Positions 33,627 to 41,790 of a DNA stretch of 49,230 nt are shown here, piece by piece (position 1 is the first letter of the stretch; each line of letters starts with the position of its first letter). Source of the stretch: Ruegeria sp. HKCCSA071 (GTDB lineage Bacteria; Pseudomonadota; Alphaproteobacteria; Rhodobacterales; Rhodobacteraceae); NCBI RefSeq assembly GCF_017872555.1, contig NZ_JAEDOX010000017.1:1-49230 (forward strand), read 5' to 3'. The translations under genes and the position numbers were made by a program. The notes under the pieces are model-generated. The model ran no database searches. It was not told the origin of the DNA and saw only the letters and a list, made by a program, of their open reading frames with translations.

Positions 33627-33644
33627 CCGTGTGGGGGCACCATT
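33627..33644 (+). repeat. attR core of the tRNA-Thr island (18-bp direct repeat)
   Basis: CCGTGTGGGGGCACCATT, the exact copy of 22056-22073 (tRNA-Thr 3' end). Left of it TTCAATG replaces the tRNA's TTCGAGT, which marks the recombination edge of the element. Confidence 0.92.
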
Positions 33645-34049
33645 ATCATCACCTCAGAGCCTTTGTTTCCTTATTTCATTGGGTTTTTAGCCCGGAAATT
33701 GGAACACAGATAAGGGCACTCTTAATACACTTAAACGCAAACACGTGAATCACAGTCTGTCCACCGGGTTAGGTGCTAGAACCCCTCCGCTCGAAATTCG
33801 CAAGAAACCGTTTTGAAGGCGGCCGGTGTGTTGGATGAGATCAGTGGACTGGGCCGCGACGAAAAGTGACGTCACGGGCACTTTGCTGGCGTTACCCAAA
33901 ACGTAACAAGAATCCACCTGGAATCTTCAATTGTAGTCCGTTGAGAAAACAAAAAGCGCGGTCTTGTAGCGTGGCTTATTGCTCCAAGAAAATCTGCGGG
34001 ATACACCCGAGTTTTTTCTTGCCGCAGGGTAACTGTTAAGGTACCCGCG
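33645..34049. other. Gene-free region between attR and the riboswitch
   Basis: No gene is seen. It contains a TGACGTCA palindrome near 33867 and GTTAC-N7-GTAAC near 33892, and should contain the promoter of the B12 operon. Before integration this was the 3' flank of tRNA-Thr. Confidence 0.4.
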
Positions 34050-34217
34050 TTTTACCGGTCCCGATGTGGCTAAGAGGGAATCCGAGGTGCCTTTTGGTGC
34101 CAACCGGAACTGCCCCCGCAACTGTAGGCGGCGAGCGCTGTCCATTTCCGTCACTGGGCCATTTGGGTCTGGGAAGACAGGACAGACAAAGACCCGTCAG
34201 TCAGGAGACCTGCCGGT
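34050..34217 (+). ncRNA. Cobalamin riboswitch
   Basis: The conserved pieces of the adenosylcobalamin riboswitch occur in order: TAAGAGGGAATCCGAGGTGC, CCGGAACTGCCCCCGCAACT (core with GCCCCCGCAACTG), GGCGAGC, TCACTGGG, GGGAAGACAGGA, and the B12 box AGTCAGGAGACCTGCCG (34199-34215). It lies 170 bp before the substrate-binding protein gene, so it should shut off transport gene expression when cobalamin is present. Confidence 0.95.
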
Positions 34218-34384
34218 ATGAAACCGAAACACACCGGGCGGGGTTGTCCGGGGAGGTTGCCGAAGAAACGCGCTGGGCGGGCTGTACTCCACTCTGCGCT
34301 TACAGCAGGCAGAAAAGCGTCTGTTGCTTCGGTAAATGCCCATTCACCCGTTCTCTGGTCATTGACACATGGAGATCGATTGTC

Positions 34385-35389
34385 ATGTTTCTACGCACTG
34401 GCCTGATTGGCCTTTCCTTGCTGGCTACCAGCGCTGTCGCCGAAGGAAACTTTCCCCTAACCATCGAAAACTGCGGTCACTCGGTCACGTTTGACGCTCC
34501 GGTGACGTCGTCAGTCACGGTCGGCCAGGCCGCGACCGAGGTGCTTTATGCGCTGGGGTTGGGCGAACAGGTTCTTGGAACCTCGGTCTGGTTCAACGAG
34601 GTGCTGCCTGAATATGCCGAGGTGAATGCCAAGGTAGAGCGTCTGGCAGATAATGATCCCAGCTTTGAAAGCGTGGTTGCCAAGCGGCCGGGACTGGTCG
34701 CAGCGCAATATGAATGGCATGTCGGGCCCGAGGGCATCGTCGCCACGCGTGAGCAATTTCACGAACTGGGTATTCCAACTTACGTGATGCCTGCGGATTG
34801 CGTCGGCAAAGACAATACGGTCGGCGGCGATGGCACCCGCCTGCAAGCGTTCTCGACCGATACGCTGTATCAGGGTATCGAAGAACTGGCGGCAGCCTTT
34901 GATGTGTCCGAACGCGGCACGGACCTGGTTGTTGAGTATAAGGCCCGCGAAGCCGCAGCCGTCGCCAAGGCGCAAGCCGTGAAGCTGGACGACGTGTCAG
35001 CCGTGTTCTGGTTTTCCTCTCCTGAAATGGAAAGCGATCCGTTTGTGGCCGGACAAAAAGGCGCACCGGGATACATGATGAGCACATTGGGCATCCGCAA
35101 TGTCGTCGAGACGGATGAAGAATGGCCGACAGTGGGCTGGGAAACCATTGCCAAGGCCAATCCGACAATGATCGTGATTGCCAAGATGGACCGCCGTCGT
35201 TTTGCTGCGGACGACTACCTGAAAAAGCTGGAGTTCCTGCGCACTGATCCGGTGACCAGCCAGATGGATGCGGTCAAAAATGATCGGATCGTCATTATGG
35301 ATGCGCAGGCCATGGACGCCACCATCCGCGCAATCCCGGCACTGGAGGATCTGGCCGAGAAGCTGGATACCATCGGAAACAACCTGTGA
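34385..35389 (+). CDS. btuF: Cobalamin/iron-siderophore ABC transporter substrate-binding protein
   Basis: A 334-residue periplasmic protein with signal peptide (FLRTGLIGLSLLATSAVA). It starts with FPLTIENCGHSVTFDAPVTS and VGQAATEVLYALGLGEQVLG, the typical N-terminal lobe of the FecB/BtuF family, and has an MDATIRAIPALEDLAEKL end. The start at 34385 is downstream of the riboswitch; the frame is open upstream but non-coding. With the permease and ATPase it forms a complete importer; the riboswitch indicates cobalamin or a corrinoid as ligand, which is why btuF is proposed. Confidence 0.82.
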   Translation: MFLRTGLIGLSLLATSAVAEGNFPLTIENCGHSVTFDAPVTSSVTVGQAATEVLYALGLGEQVLGTSVWFNEVLPEYAEVNAKVERLADNDPSFESVVAKRPGLVAAQYEWHVGPEGIVATREQFHELGIPTYVMPADCVGKDNTVGGDGTRLQAFSTDTLYQGIEELAAAFDVSERGTDLVVEYKAREAAAVAKAQAVKLDDVSAVFWFSSPEMESDPFVAGQKGAPGYMMSTLGIRNVVETDEEWPTVGWETIAKANPTMIVIAKMDRRRFAADDYLKKLEFLRTDPVTSQMDAVKNDRIVIMDAQAMDATIRAIPALEDLAEKLDTIGNNL

Positions 35390-36435
35390 ACGAGGTCGCC
35401 GCAATCTTTCGGCAGGGTTTCAAGGCTGCGTGCCTTACTGTGCCATTGTTGATTGCGGCGGTCCTTGCGGGCGCGATGATCGGGGAAACCTCGCTGTCGC
35501 CCGATTTGGTTCTGTCCGTTCTGGCCAACAAGCTGGCCGGAGCGGACCTGCCCGTCGACCCCATTGATCAGGGTATTATCTGGAGCTATCGGCTTCCTCG
35601 CGCTCTGGTCGCTGCGTCCTGCGGCGCTGGTCTGGCCGTCGCCGGGGTTGTGTTGCAGGCTTTGCTGCGAAACCCGTTGGCTGACCCTTACATTTTGGGC
35701 ATTTCTGCCGGGGCCTCGACGGGTGCCGTGGCTGTTACCATCGCTGGTTTGGGCGGTGGGGTTTTGTCGCTGTCTTTTGGCGCGTTCAATGGCGCGCTTT
35801 TGGCTTTTGGTTTTGTCGCGCTACTGGCTCGTGCCGCTGGCGCAGGGGGCGGGCGGGCTGCGACGGCGCAGATCGTCTTGGCGGGAATTGCCGGGTCTCA
35901 ATTGTTCAATGCGCTGACGGCGTTCGTTATTGCCAAATCCGCCAATGCCGATCAGGCGCGCGGGATTATGTTCTGGCTGATGGGAAACCTCAGCGGCGTC
36001 CGTTGGCCAGATGTGTATCTGGCCGTTCCGGTGGCACTTGCCGGTTGGCTCATTTGCCGCTTTCACGCCAGAGCACTGGATGCGTTTATTTTCGGCTCTG
36101 ATTCAGCGGCCTCGCTGGGCGTTCCAGTCCGGCGGGTGCAGGCAACCCTGATCTTTGCGACCGCACTTACAACAGCTGTCATGGTCTCGATCGTCGGATC
36201 CATTGGCTTTGTCGGGCTGGTCATCCCTCATGCCGCTCGGTTCCTTGTGGGGTCGGGACATCGCAGGCTTATCCCAACAGCCGCCTTGATCGGAGCGGTC
36301 TTCCTGATCGGTGCAGATATCGTGTCGCGCATCATCATCCCGGGTCAGGTTCTGCCGATTGGGGTGGTCACCGCCCTGATCGGTGCGCCTGCCTTTGCCG
36401 TAATTCTTGTGCGCGGCCAGAGGAGCGCCCGATGA
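35386..36435 (+). CDS. btuC: Corrinoid ABC transporter permease (FecCD/BtuC family)
   Basis: A 349-residue membrane protein with about ten helices. Family marks are IIWSYRLPRALVAASCGAGL, LAVAGVVLQALLRNPLADPY, ILGISAGASTGAV, MFWLMGNLSG and VGSIGFVGLVIPHAARFLVG with the final ADIVSRIIIPGQVLPIGVVT. The GTG start at 35386 overlaps the stop of the binding-protein gene (GTGA), and the stop overlaps the ATPase start. It forms the channel dimer for corrinoid entry into the cytoplasm. Confidence 0.9.
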   Translation: MNEVAAIFRQGFKAACLTVPLLIAAVLAGAMIGETSLSPDLVLSVLANKLAGADLPVDPIDQGIIWSYRLPRALVAASCGAGLAVAGVVLQALLRNPLADPYILGISAGASTGAVAVTIAGLGGGVLSLSFGAFNGALLAFGFVALLARAAGAGGGRAATAQIVLAGIAGSQLFNALTAFVIAKSANADQARGIMFWLMGNLSGVRWPDVYLAVPVALAGWLICRFHARALDAFIFGSDSAASLGVPVRRVQATLIFATALTTAVMVSIVGSIGFVGLVIPHAARFLVGSGHRRLIPTAALIGAVFLIGADIVSRIIIPGQVLPIGVVTALIGAPAFAVILVRGQRSAR

Positions 36436-37193
36436 AGATCGAGGCGCAGAACCTGACATATTCCGTTCGCGGCAAGACTTTATTGTCAGACGTATCCTTT
36501 GTCGTGGAGCCCGGAGAAACGCTGGCTTTGGTCGGACCCAACGGTTCGGGTAAATCAACGCTGATGCGCCTACTGGCGGGTTTGGCACGTCCGGTTTCGG
36601 GAAAAGTCGTCATAGCGGGCCATCCCGTTTCGCACTTGTCGCGCAGACAGATTGCCCAACGGATTGCCATCGTTGAACAACAGGCTGATACAGCCGAGCG
36701 TGTGACCGCACGTTCCGTGGTCGAACTGGGCCGCACGCCCTGGCTGTCGGCCTTAAGGCCCTGGCGCGCCGAAGACACCTGGCAAGTCGACAAAGCCCTG
36801 CAAACCGTGGAAATGGCCGATATGGCACACAGAGAATGGGCGACATTGTCGGGAGGAGAGCGCCAGCGACTGCACATTGCACGCGCTTTGGCTCAGCAAC
36901 CGGGCCTTTTGCTTTTGGACGAACCGACCAACCATCTGGACATTCATCACCAACTGTCGATCCTGAACTGTGTTCGAATTCTAAAAGTGACGACAGTGAT
37001 GGCACTCCACGATCTGAATCAGGCGATGGCCTGTGACCGGGTGGCTGTTTTATCAAAAGGGCGGCTGGTTTCTCTTGGCCCGCCCGAACAAGCCTTGTCT
37101 TTGGAAACCGTTTCAGAAGTTTTTGGTGTCAAAGCACAATGGGGGTTTAGTGCCGGCGGGACAGAACGGTTCCTGTCCTATCATCTGGACTGA
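36432..37193 (+). CDS. btuD: Corrinoid ABC transporter ATP-binding protein (BtuD/FepC type)
   Basis: A 253-residue ABC ATPase. Walker A is GPNGSGKST, the Q-loop region IAIVEQQADTAERVTAR, signature LSGGERQRLHIARALAQQ, Walker B LLLLDEPTNHLD and the H-loop MALHDLNQAM. Length and motifs fit the FecE/BtuD group. It overlaps the permease gene by ATGA (36432-36435), completing a three-gene operon under the cobalamin riboswitch. Confidence 0.92.
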   Translation: MKIEAQNLTYSVRGKTLLSDVSFVVEPGETLALVGPNGSGKSTLMRLLAGLARPVSGKVVIAGHPVSHLSRRQIAQRIAIVEQQADTAERVTARSVVELGRTPWLSALRPWRAEDTWQVDKALQTVEMADMAHREWATLSGGERQRLHIARALAQQPGLLLLDEPTNHLDIHHQLSILNCVRILKVTTVMALHDLNQAMACDRVAVLSKGRLVSLGPPEQALSLETVSEVFGVKAQWGFSAGGTERFLSYHLD

Positions 37194-37322
37194 CAAGGCC
37201 GGATTTGTTCCTGCCGCCACCGGGGCTTTCAGCTAATTTTCCTGACCTTGCGGGTCAAAGCACATTGTTATCATCTCGTTGTGCTTGTAAGGACGTTGCA
37301 CTGTCCGAAAGGGCCGCGCCGT

Positions 37323-37408
37323 GCGGGCGTGATGGAATGGTAGACATATCAGACTTAAAATCTGAAGGGCGTATGCCCGTGTGGGTTCGAGTCCCACCGC
37401 CCGCACCA
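37323..37408 (+). tRNA. tRNA-Leu (anticodon UAA)
   Basis: The 86 bases fold as a class II tRNA: acceptor GCGGGCG/CGCCCGC, D-arm GATGGAATGGTAGACATATC, anticodon arm TCAGA-CTTAAAA-TCTGA giving TAA, a long variable arm (AGGGCGTATGCCCGT), T-arm GTGGGTTCGAGTCCCAC and encoded CCA. It is intact with no sign of an element at its 3' end. Confidence 0.97.
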
Positions 37409-37514
37409 GGCACTTTCGACAGGAACATTCCACCGCCCGGGTTGCGCGTCTTCGGGACCGCACATGCAGTGAAGCGCAGACTACGTCGTCATGGCGTCCT
37501 ATTCATGACCCGGC

Positions 37515-38048
37515 CTATACCGGATACCCCAATTCCCGGATCAGCCTCCAGATATCCTGGTTCGCGGCTGAAAGCTGGTTGACGACCGCTTCGATTTCGC
37601 GAAGCGCGTCATCATCTACCGTATCCGCGCGACCCAGTTTTATATCGGTCTTGCGGTCAGCAATCCGCATCAGGATCGTTTTCGGGTTTCCGCTCTCCTG
37701 ATCGAATGAATAGATGCAGTGGTTATACTTGTTTCGGATGCCCGAAAGCTTGCTGAGCCGTTGCGTGCGTTCAAGGATCGGGTCGCGAACCTGCGCGGGC
37801 CTTCCCTCCATCTTGGCAAGCCGTTCGACCAGATCAATACGCGCGCGGGTTGTGTTCAGGGTCAGGAAGATAATGACGGCCACGTCTTTCGACGTTCCGG
37901 AAAGGCCAGCGATCAGGTGGATCAACAGGCTTTCGGTGTTGGTCCACATATAGTTCAGCCTGCCAACCAGAAGGATCAGGCGATCGAACCGGGCTTCGAA
38001 CGTATCAGTCAACAGCGGAGTGCTGCGCCTTGTGCGGCGCAACCTCAT
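37515..38048 (-). CDS. Conserved hypothetical protein coupled to the LuxR regulator
   Basis: A 177-residue soluble, helical protein (FEARFDRLILLVGRLNYMWT, NTESLLIHLIAGLSGTSKDV, TRARIDLVERLAKMEG, GIRNKYNHCIYSFD, MRIADRKTDIKLGR). It recurs in roseobacters, usually beside LuxR-type genes. The proposed start at 38048 overlaps the LuxR stop by 44 bp; a TTG at 38012 is an alternative. The compact all-helical build with a conserved N-x-x-N-H-C-I-Y motif is seen, but the function is unknown. Co-expression suggests a role in the same control circuit. Confidence 0.7.
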   Translation of the reverse strand: MRLRRTRRSTPLLTDTFEARFDRLILLVGRLNYMWTNTESLLIHLIAGLSGTSKDVAVIIFLTLNTTRARIDLVERLAKMEGRPAQVRDPILERTQRLSKLSGIRNKYNHCIYSFDQESGNPKTILMRIADRKTDIKLGRADTVDDDALREIEAVVNQLSAANQDIWRLIRELGYPV

Positions 38049-38757
38049 AATAGAAATGCGCGGCAGCGGTGCGGTTGCTGACGCCGATCTTGCCAACCAC
38101 GTTGTGCATATGCAGTTTGACCGTGTGTTCCGTAATTCCCAGTTTGGCCGCGATCAACTTGTTGCTTTTGCCCTGCGAGACAAGTTGCAGGACCTGCTTC
38201 TCGCGACGCGTCAGCTTCAGATACCGCGACTTTTGATCGACTCCGTTAGGTGCGCTTGTCGCTGGACGGGCTGGGATGCCCCGCGTGCGCTGGCCCAGGA
38301 ATGTGGCGCAATCGGCAAGGAAGCTGGGTAGGTACAGTTCTTCATGCATCAGCAGCCTGAGGATGGCGCGCCAGGCATCGGGCGCCACATTCATCGGCAG
38401 AAATCCAACTTCGCCGAACTGCGCGCGATCCCAGGATTCAAACATGTGCCGGGCCGATTCTTCTTTGCGATAGGCAAATGCGAGACAGCCGGATCCCGTA
38501 CTTTTGGTATAGGCCATAGGTCGCGCCAACAGGTCTTCAAGCATCATCTGGTCAACAACAATAATCTTGCTGCAACCGGGTGTGCGGCCGTTCATGGATT
38601 CGATGGTTTCGAACCGCTGAGCGCAAACCCCGAATTCAGTTTGAACGCTTCTTAGGGTCTGATTGGAGTAGAATAATTCTTTTCCAATAAAGACAACCGA
38701 AAAATCTTCTGAATAAAGATCCTGATTGGCAGTTTCTTCTATCAATGACGCACTCAT
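38005..38757 (-). CDS. LuxR-type transcriptional regulator
   Basis: A 250-residue protein whose C-terminal part is a LuxR/FixJ HTH: KLTRREKQVLQLVSQGKSNK, LIAAKLGITEHTVKLHMHNV, VGKIGVSNRTAAAHFY. The N-terminal 170 residues (FSVVFIGKELFYSNQTLRSV, SKIIVVDQMMLEDLL) look like an atypical receiver without the clear phosphorylation Asp/Lys set. The start MSASLIEE at 38757 is preferred to one five codons upstream. It is divergent from the type I secretion operon and is the obvious candidate regulator. Confidence 0.85.
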   Translation of the reverse strand: MSASLIEETANQDLYSEDFSVVFIGKELFYSNQTLRSVQTEFGVCAQRFETIESMNGRTPGCSKIIVVDQMMLEDLLARPMAYTKSTGSGCLAFAYRKEESARHMFESWDRAQFGEVGFLPMNVAPDAWRAILRLLMHEELYLPSFLADCATFLGQRTRGIPARPATSAPNGVDQKSRYLKLTRREKQVLQLVSQGKSNKLIAAKLGITEHTVKLHMHNVVGKIGVSNRTAAAHFYYEVAPHKAQHSAVD

Positions 38758-38849
38758 CACATTCCCTCGCAAACAGGGTCAACCAAAAACGCTAATTTGA
38801 ATTCTGGCGGTCTAAAATAGTTAACTAATCAAATAGGTAATTAACTTTT

Positions 38850-38878
38850 ATTATACTCGAAAGCATGGTTTCCCACAA
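38850..38878 (-). promoter_or_regulatory. Predicted sigma-70 promoter of the luxR-type gene
   Basis: On the minus strand TTGTGG (38878-38873) and TATAAT (38855-38850) are separated by 17 bp, a good sigma-70-like promoter 93 bp before the ATG at 38757. Motif-based only. Confidence 0.45.
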
Positions 38879-39350
38879 CCGGGAGGAGTTGTTCAATGGC
38901 CTGCGTCATAGAACTTTCGGTTAGGTTTTCGCTTTGATTTTTGTGCAACCGGCGGAAACAATTGAATTATTTTGTTGCGATTTTTTATGGGTGGGTCTTG
39001 CGGGGTAGACGTGCGCAAACTGTGGTGTGTTCTAAAAGTAAGTAATAAAAACAAGGTGGTAACTACCTCAAAACTTTCGACTAGCTAGGCGAGGGCGTGC
39101 GTCGCTGCGAACATGGCTGGGCTTCAATTGTCGAAGCACCTGTCCCTGTCGCGCCGGTCATTGCGTATTTTAGCAAGCTTCATGAACCGCCGCGCTTTCG
39201 GCTTAGCCGGGAAAGGAGGTGGCCATTTAGAAACTTCCACTGACCGCATTCAGCGCGTTTATGCGCTGCGCGGATATTTTTGTTTCAACCTCGCCTGATG
39301 CCGCTTTTTAGATGAATGGCGGTCTGGCGTTCCAGAAATAGGAATTTGTC
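38879..39350 (+). promoter_or_regulatory. Upstream region of the secretion operon
   Basis: There is no supported gene. The near-palindrome GGTGGTAACTACC lies at 39055-39067 and may be a regulator site. CAGCGC (39251-39256) and GCGCTG (39263-39268) form a 5'-leader hairpin followed by ATTTTTG, so attenuation is possible. A 13-codon frame (start 38896) with a good GGGAGGAG site is seen but is too short to call. AGGAA lies just before the ATG at 39351. Confidence 0.4.
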
Positions 39351-41669
39351 ATGAGACGTAATGTGAATAATACAAACGTAACGACCGTCGACGAAATTAA
39401 TGTCGAGAACCTGGAAGCTCCGGTTAATGTCGAAATCCCGATTGATGAGGCGTTTGTCGAAGCCGACCTGACTGCTCAACAGCAGCAGCAGGACCAGACT
39501 GTCGAAAACTCCAACGATCAGGGTCAGGACCAAAATCAAGGCCAGGACCAAGGTCAAGATCAGGGCCAGGACCAAGGTCAAGATCAGGGCCAGGATCAGG
39601 ATCAAGGTCAGGATCAGGACCAGACGCTCAATGCCGGAGATAACACCAACGACAATTCGAACAGCAATGCGATCAATATCGACTTTGGTGGCGGAGAGTG
39701 GATTCCGCGCGATGACGATCAGGTTGATTTGGACTTCGGAGATAACGCGTCGGTTGGCGACGTAATAACTGCAGGCCGTGATCTGAACTATGATCCTGGC
39801 GATGACATGAATGTCGATATCTCAATGGATGGTGCGGGAACCGCGATGGCGGCCGTCAACAGTCAGGTGGCTAGCCTGAGCGATGACGACACGCTGGAAT
39901 CGGCGTCAGTTTCGAACAATTCCGGTTTCTATCAGAATGGTAGCGCCTATGGCGGTACCGCCAACGCTGAAGAAGGTATCGGCGTCAAGTCCAACGGTGG
40001 AGATTCGGGCGACGGTGGTACCAGCTATGGTGGTTCGGCAGACTCGACCACGCTGGGCAGCCATGCGTTTGGTGCCGGTGGCGATACCGGCAGCGCCGAC
40101 GCGGATTCGAGTGGCGGCGCAGGCGGTGATACCGGTGACGCAAATAACGCCAGCATTGGTGTCGGCCTGTCCGGCGCAGGGGCTGACGGTGACAGCACCG
40201 GCGGAGACGGCGGCGACGCTGACAGTTCGTCTTCTGCTGACAACGACGGCAGCACAAGCGTTGACGGTGACGGAACCGGCGGTAACGGCGGAAGCGCAGA
40301 TTCGTTTGGTCTGGGGCTGGGCCTTGGTCTGTCTGGCTCGAATGCCTCGGGCAGCGCCGATGGCGGCGACAGCGATTCCGACTCGAGCGGCACGGGCTTT
40401 GGTCTGGCCGGGAATGACGTAGACGCCGAAGGTTCCGACGGTGGTGACGGCAGCGCTTCGACAGACGGTTCGTCGTCGAATTCCAGTGACAGCACAACCG
40501 AAGCCAATGATGCGACTGCCGGCAGCAACGCAGCAGAGGGCAGCGCTGACAGTGGTGCGGACAGCTCGGCTGATGGAACTGGCGGACCTGGCACCGGCGG
40601 TGAAGGCTCTGGCGGCGAAGGGACCGGTGGTGAAGGATCCGGTGGCGACGGCACGGGCGGTGACGGTACCGGCGGTGACGGCGAAGGCGGATTTGCCGCT
40701 ATGGTCGAAGCTGCAATCATGGCCCTGCAGGAAGAGCTAGGCATGGTTGATGCCGAAGCGGGCGAAGGCGGTGACGGAACCGGCGGTGACGGAACTGGTG
40801 GCGATGGTTCGGGCGGCGATGGCTCTGGTGGCCATGGCTCAGGCGGTGACGGTTCGGGCGGCGATGGTTCCGGTGGAACTGCCGACGCGGATTCGGATGC
40901 GCAGGGTGTTGGCGACCAGTCCGCAAGCGGGCCTGATATCAACCAAAGCCCAGGTGACGTGAACGGTGCATCCAGCAATTCGCAGAACACGGATGGCAGC
41001 GGTGGTGATGGCGGATCAAATTCGGCCAACGGCACAGCGGACGCAGCGGGTTCTGGTACATCTGCAGCAGACGGTGACGGCGGAGCAGGCGGCACAACGA
41101 CGCCCACATCCACGTCTTCGGGCAACGGTGCCGGATCTGCTGATGCGGCCAATACCGCCGGTGATGGCGGAGCGGCGGATGTATTCGGTGATGCCGATAC
41201 AAACGGAGCCGCCGACAGCCTGGCTGAAGCAATCGCCGGATACGGTGGTTCGGGCATGTCCGATAACGATGCCACATCGACCGGTTCGGGCGATGCGACC
41301 GGTGCGGCCAGTTCAGGTGCGAGTGGTGCCGGTGGCGCGTCCGCCGCAAATGGCGGAGCCAGCGGATACTCGACCGGTACAGCCATGTCCGGTGACACCA
41401 TGGGTGGAACCATCACGGGCGGCAGCGCGGCTGGTGCCTATTCGGGTGACGGGGGTGCAGGCGGCAACGCTGGCAACTGGGGCTCGAACAACGGTGGTGA
41501 TGGTATCGTGACCGGCGAGTCCTATGCCTCGGCAGCGGCTGTTGTCGACACCTCGGCCTTTAACCAGTCGATCGTCATGGGCGCCAACGTGCTTGGCAAC
41601 TCGGTCGACACGACCATGGTCGGTGGTTCGATGACCTCGTCCTACGCAAGCGACGACAACGACGCATAA
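39351..41669 (+). CDS. Large acidic Gly/Ser/Asp-repeat protein, probable type I secretion substrate
   Basis: A 772-residue low-complexity protein without signal peptide, cysteine-free and with very few Lys or Arg. Residues 57-90 are a (D-Q-G-Q)n tract. A unique N-terminal part (TTVDEINVENLEAPVNVEIP) precedes it. From about 230 to 520 it is Gly/Ser/Asp-rich, with a (G-[ST]-G-G-D)n tract near 410-500 split by a short helix (MVEAAIMALQEELGMVDAE). The C-terminal 50 residues (VDTSAFNQSIVMGANVLGNS, ending ASDDNDA) look like a type I signal. No GGxGxDxUx RTX motif was found. It is followed by a strong terminator and by its likely exporter genes. Confidence 0.8.
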   Translation: MRRNVNNTNVTTVDEINVENLEAPVNVEIPIDEAFVEADLTAQQQQQDQTVENSNDQGQDQNQGQDQGQDQGQDQGQDQGQDQDQGQDQDQTLNAGDNTNDNSNSNAINIDFGGGEWIPRDDDQVDLDFGDNASVGDVITAGRDLNYDPGDDMNVDISMDGAGTAMAAVNSQVASLSDDDTLESASVSNNSGFYQNGSAYGGTANAEEGIGVKSNGGDSGDGGTSYGGSADSTTLGSHAFGAGGDTGSADADSSGGAGGDTGDANNASIGVGLSGAGADGDSTGGDGGDADSSSSADNDGSTSVDGDGTGGNGGSADSFGLGLGLGLSGSNASGSADGGDSDSDSSGTGFGLAGNDVDAEGSDGGDGSASTDGSSSNSSDSTTEANDATAGSNAAEGSADSGADSSADGTGGPGTGGEGSGGEGTGGEGSGGDGTGGDGTGGDGEGGFAAMVEAAIMALQEELGMVDAEAGEGGDGTGGDGTGGDGSGGDGSGGHGSGGDGSGGDGSGGTADADSDAQGVGDQSASGPDINQSPGDVNGASSNSQNTDGSGGDGGSNSANGTADAAGSGTSAADGDGGAGGTTTPTSTSSGNGAGSADAANTAGDGGAADVFGDADTNGAADSLAEAIAGYGGSGMSDNDATSTGSGDATGAASSGASGAGGASAANGGASGYSTGTAMSGDTMGGTITGGSAAGAYSGDGGAGGNAGNWGSNNGGDGIVTGESYASAAAVVDTSAFNQSIVMGANVLGNSVDTTMVGGSMTSSYASDDNDA
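39535..39625 (+). repeat. Short tandem repeat encoding D-Q-G-Q
   Basis: The unit GGCCAGGACCAAGGTCAAGA plus TCAG (24 bp) repeats about twice perfectly and then degenerates into 6-bp CAGGA(T/C) steps. It codes for alternating D-Q-G-Q. Such a tandem tract is prone to length change by slippage. Confidence 0.75.
40588..40885 (+). repeat. Imperfect 15-bp repeats encoding G-[ST]-G-G-[DE]
   Basis: Two blocks (about 40588-40683 and 40765-40885) of GG(C/T)GA(C/A)GG(C/T/A)(A/T)C(G/T/C)GG-like units encode G-G-[DE]-G-[ST] pentapeptides, split by a unique segment. The codons differ between units, so the protein repeat is kept by selection more than by recent DNA duplication. Confidence 0.65.
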
Positions 41670-41678
41670 GTCATAAGG

Positions 41679-41710
41679 CGAGGCCCGCATTATCGGGCCT
41701 CGCTATTTTC
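41679..41710 (+). terminator. Strong intrinsic terminator between the two secreted-protein genes
   Basis: GCGAGGCCCG (41679-41688) and CGGGCCTCGC (41695-41704) make a perfect 10-bp stem with a 6-base loop, followed by TATTTT. It directly follows the stop of the 772-residue gene. It should make that gene's mRNA more abundant than the downstream exporter part, with read-through. Confidence 0.85.
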
Positions 41711-41790
41711 GAAAATGCCGGGGCCGCGAGCAGTGGCCCCGGCCCAACTGAACCCAAAGCGGAAATTCTGGCCGGTGCGGGTGAAAAAGG

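Larger units (their letters stand above)
22056..33644. mobile_element. Integrative element (satellite-like) in tRNA-Thr
   Basis: About 11.6 kb between exact 18-bp repeats, one in the tRNA-Thr 3' end. It encodes a tyrosine integrase at the right end, an AlpA-like regulator, a replication module (primase, DUF3631 helicase, PC4-like ssDNA-binding protein, TopoVI-A-like protein) and small cargo genes, but no capsid, terminase, relaxase or type IV secretion gene. That composition fits a phage satellite or a small replicating integrative element. Helper dependence is not visible from the sequence. Confidence 0.88.

Noticed and set aside
38896..38937. 13-codon frame with a strong GGGAGGAG ribosome site upstream of the secretion operon
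   Set aside because: It is too short to support as a gene and encodes no recognisable leader motif; mentioned only within the upstream region entry.
40025..41416. Long minus-strand open frame opposite the acidic repeat gene
   Set aside because: It is an antisense shadow: Pro/Ser-rich sequence is the mirror of Gly/Asp codons in a GC-rich repeat; no start site or family similarity.
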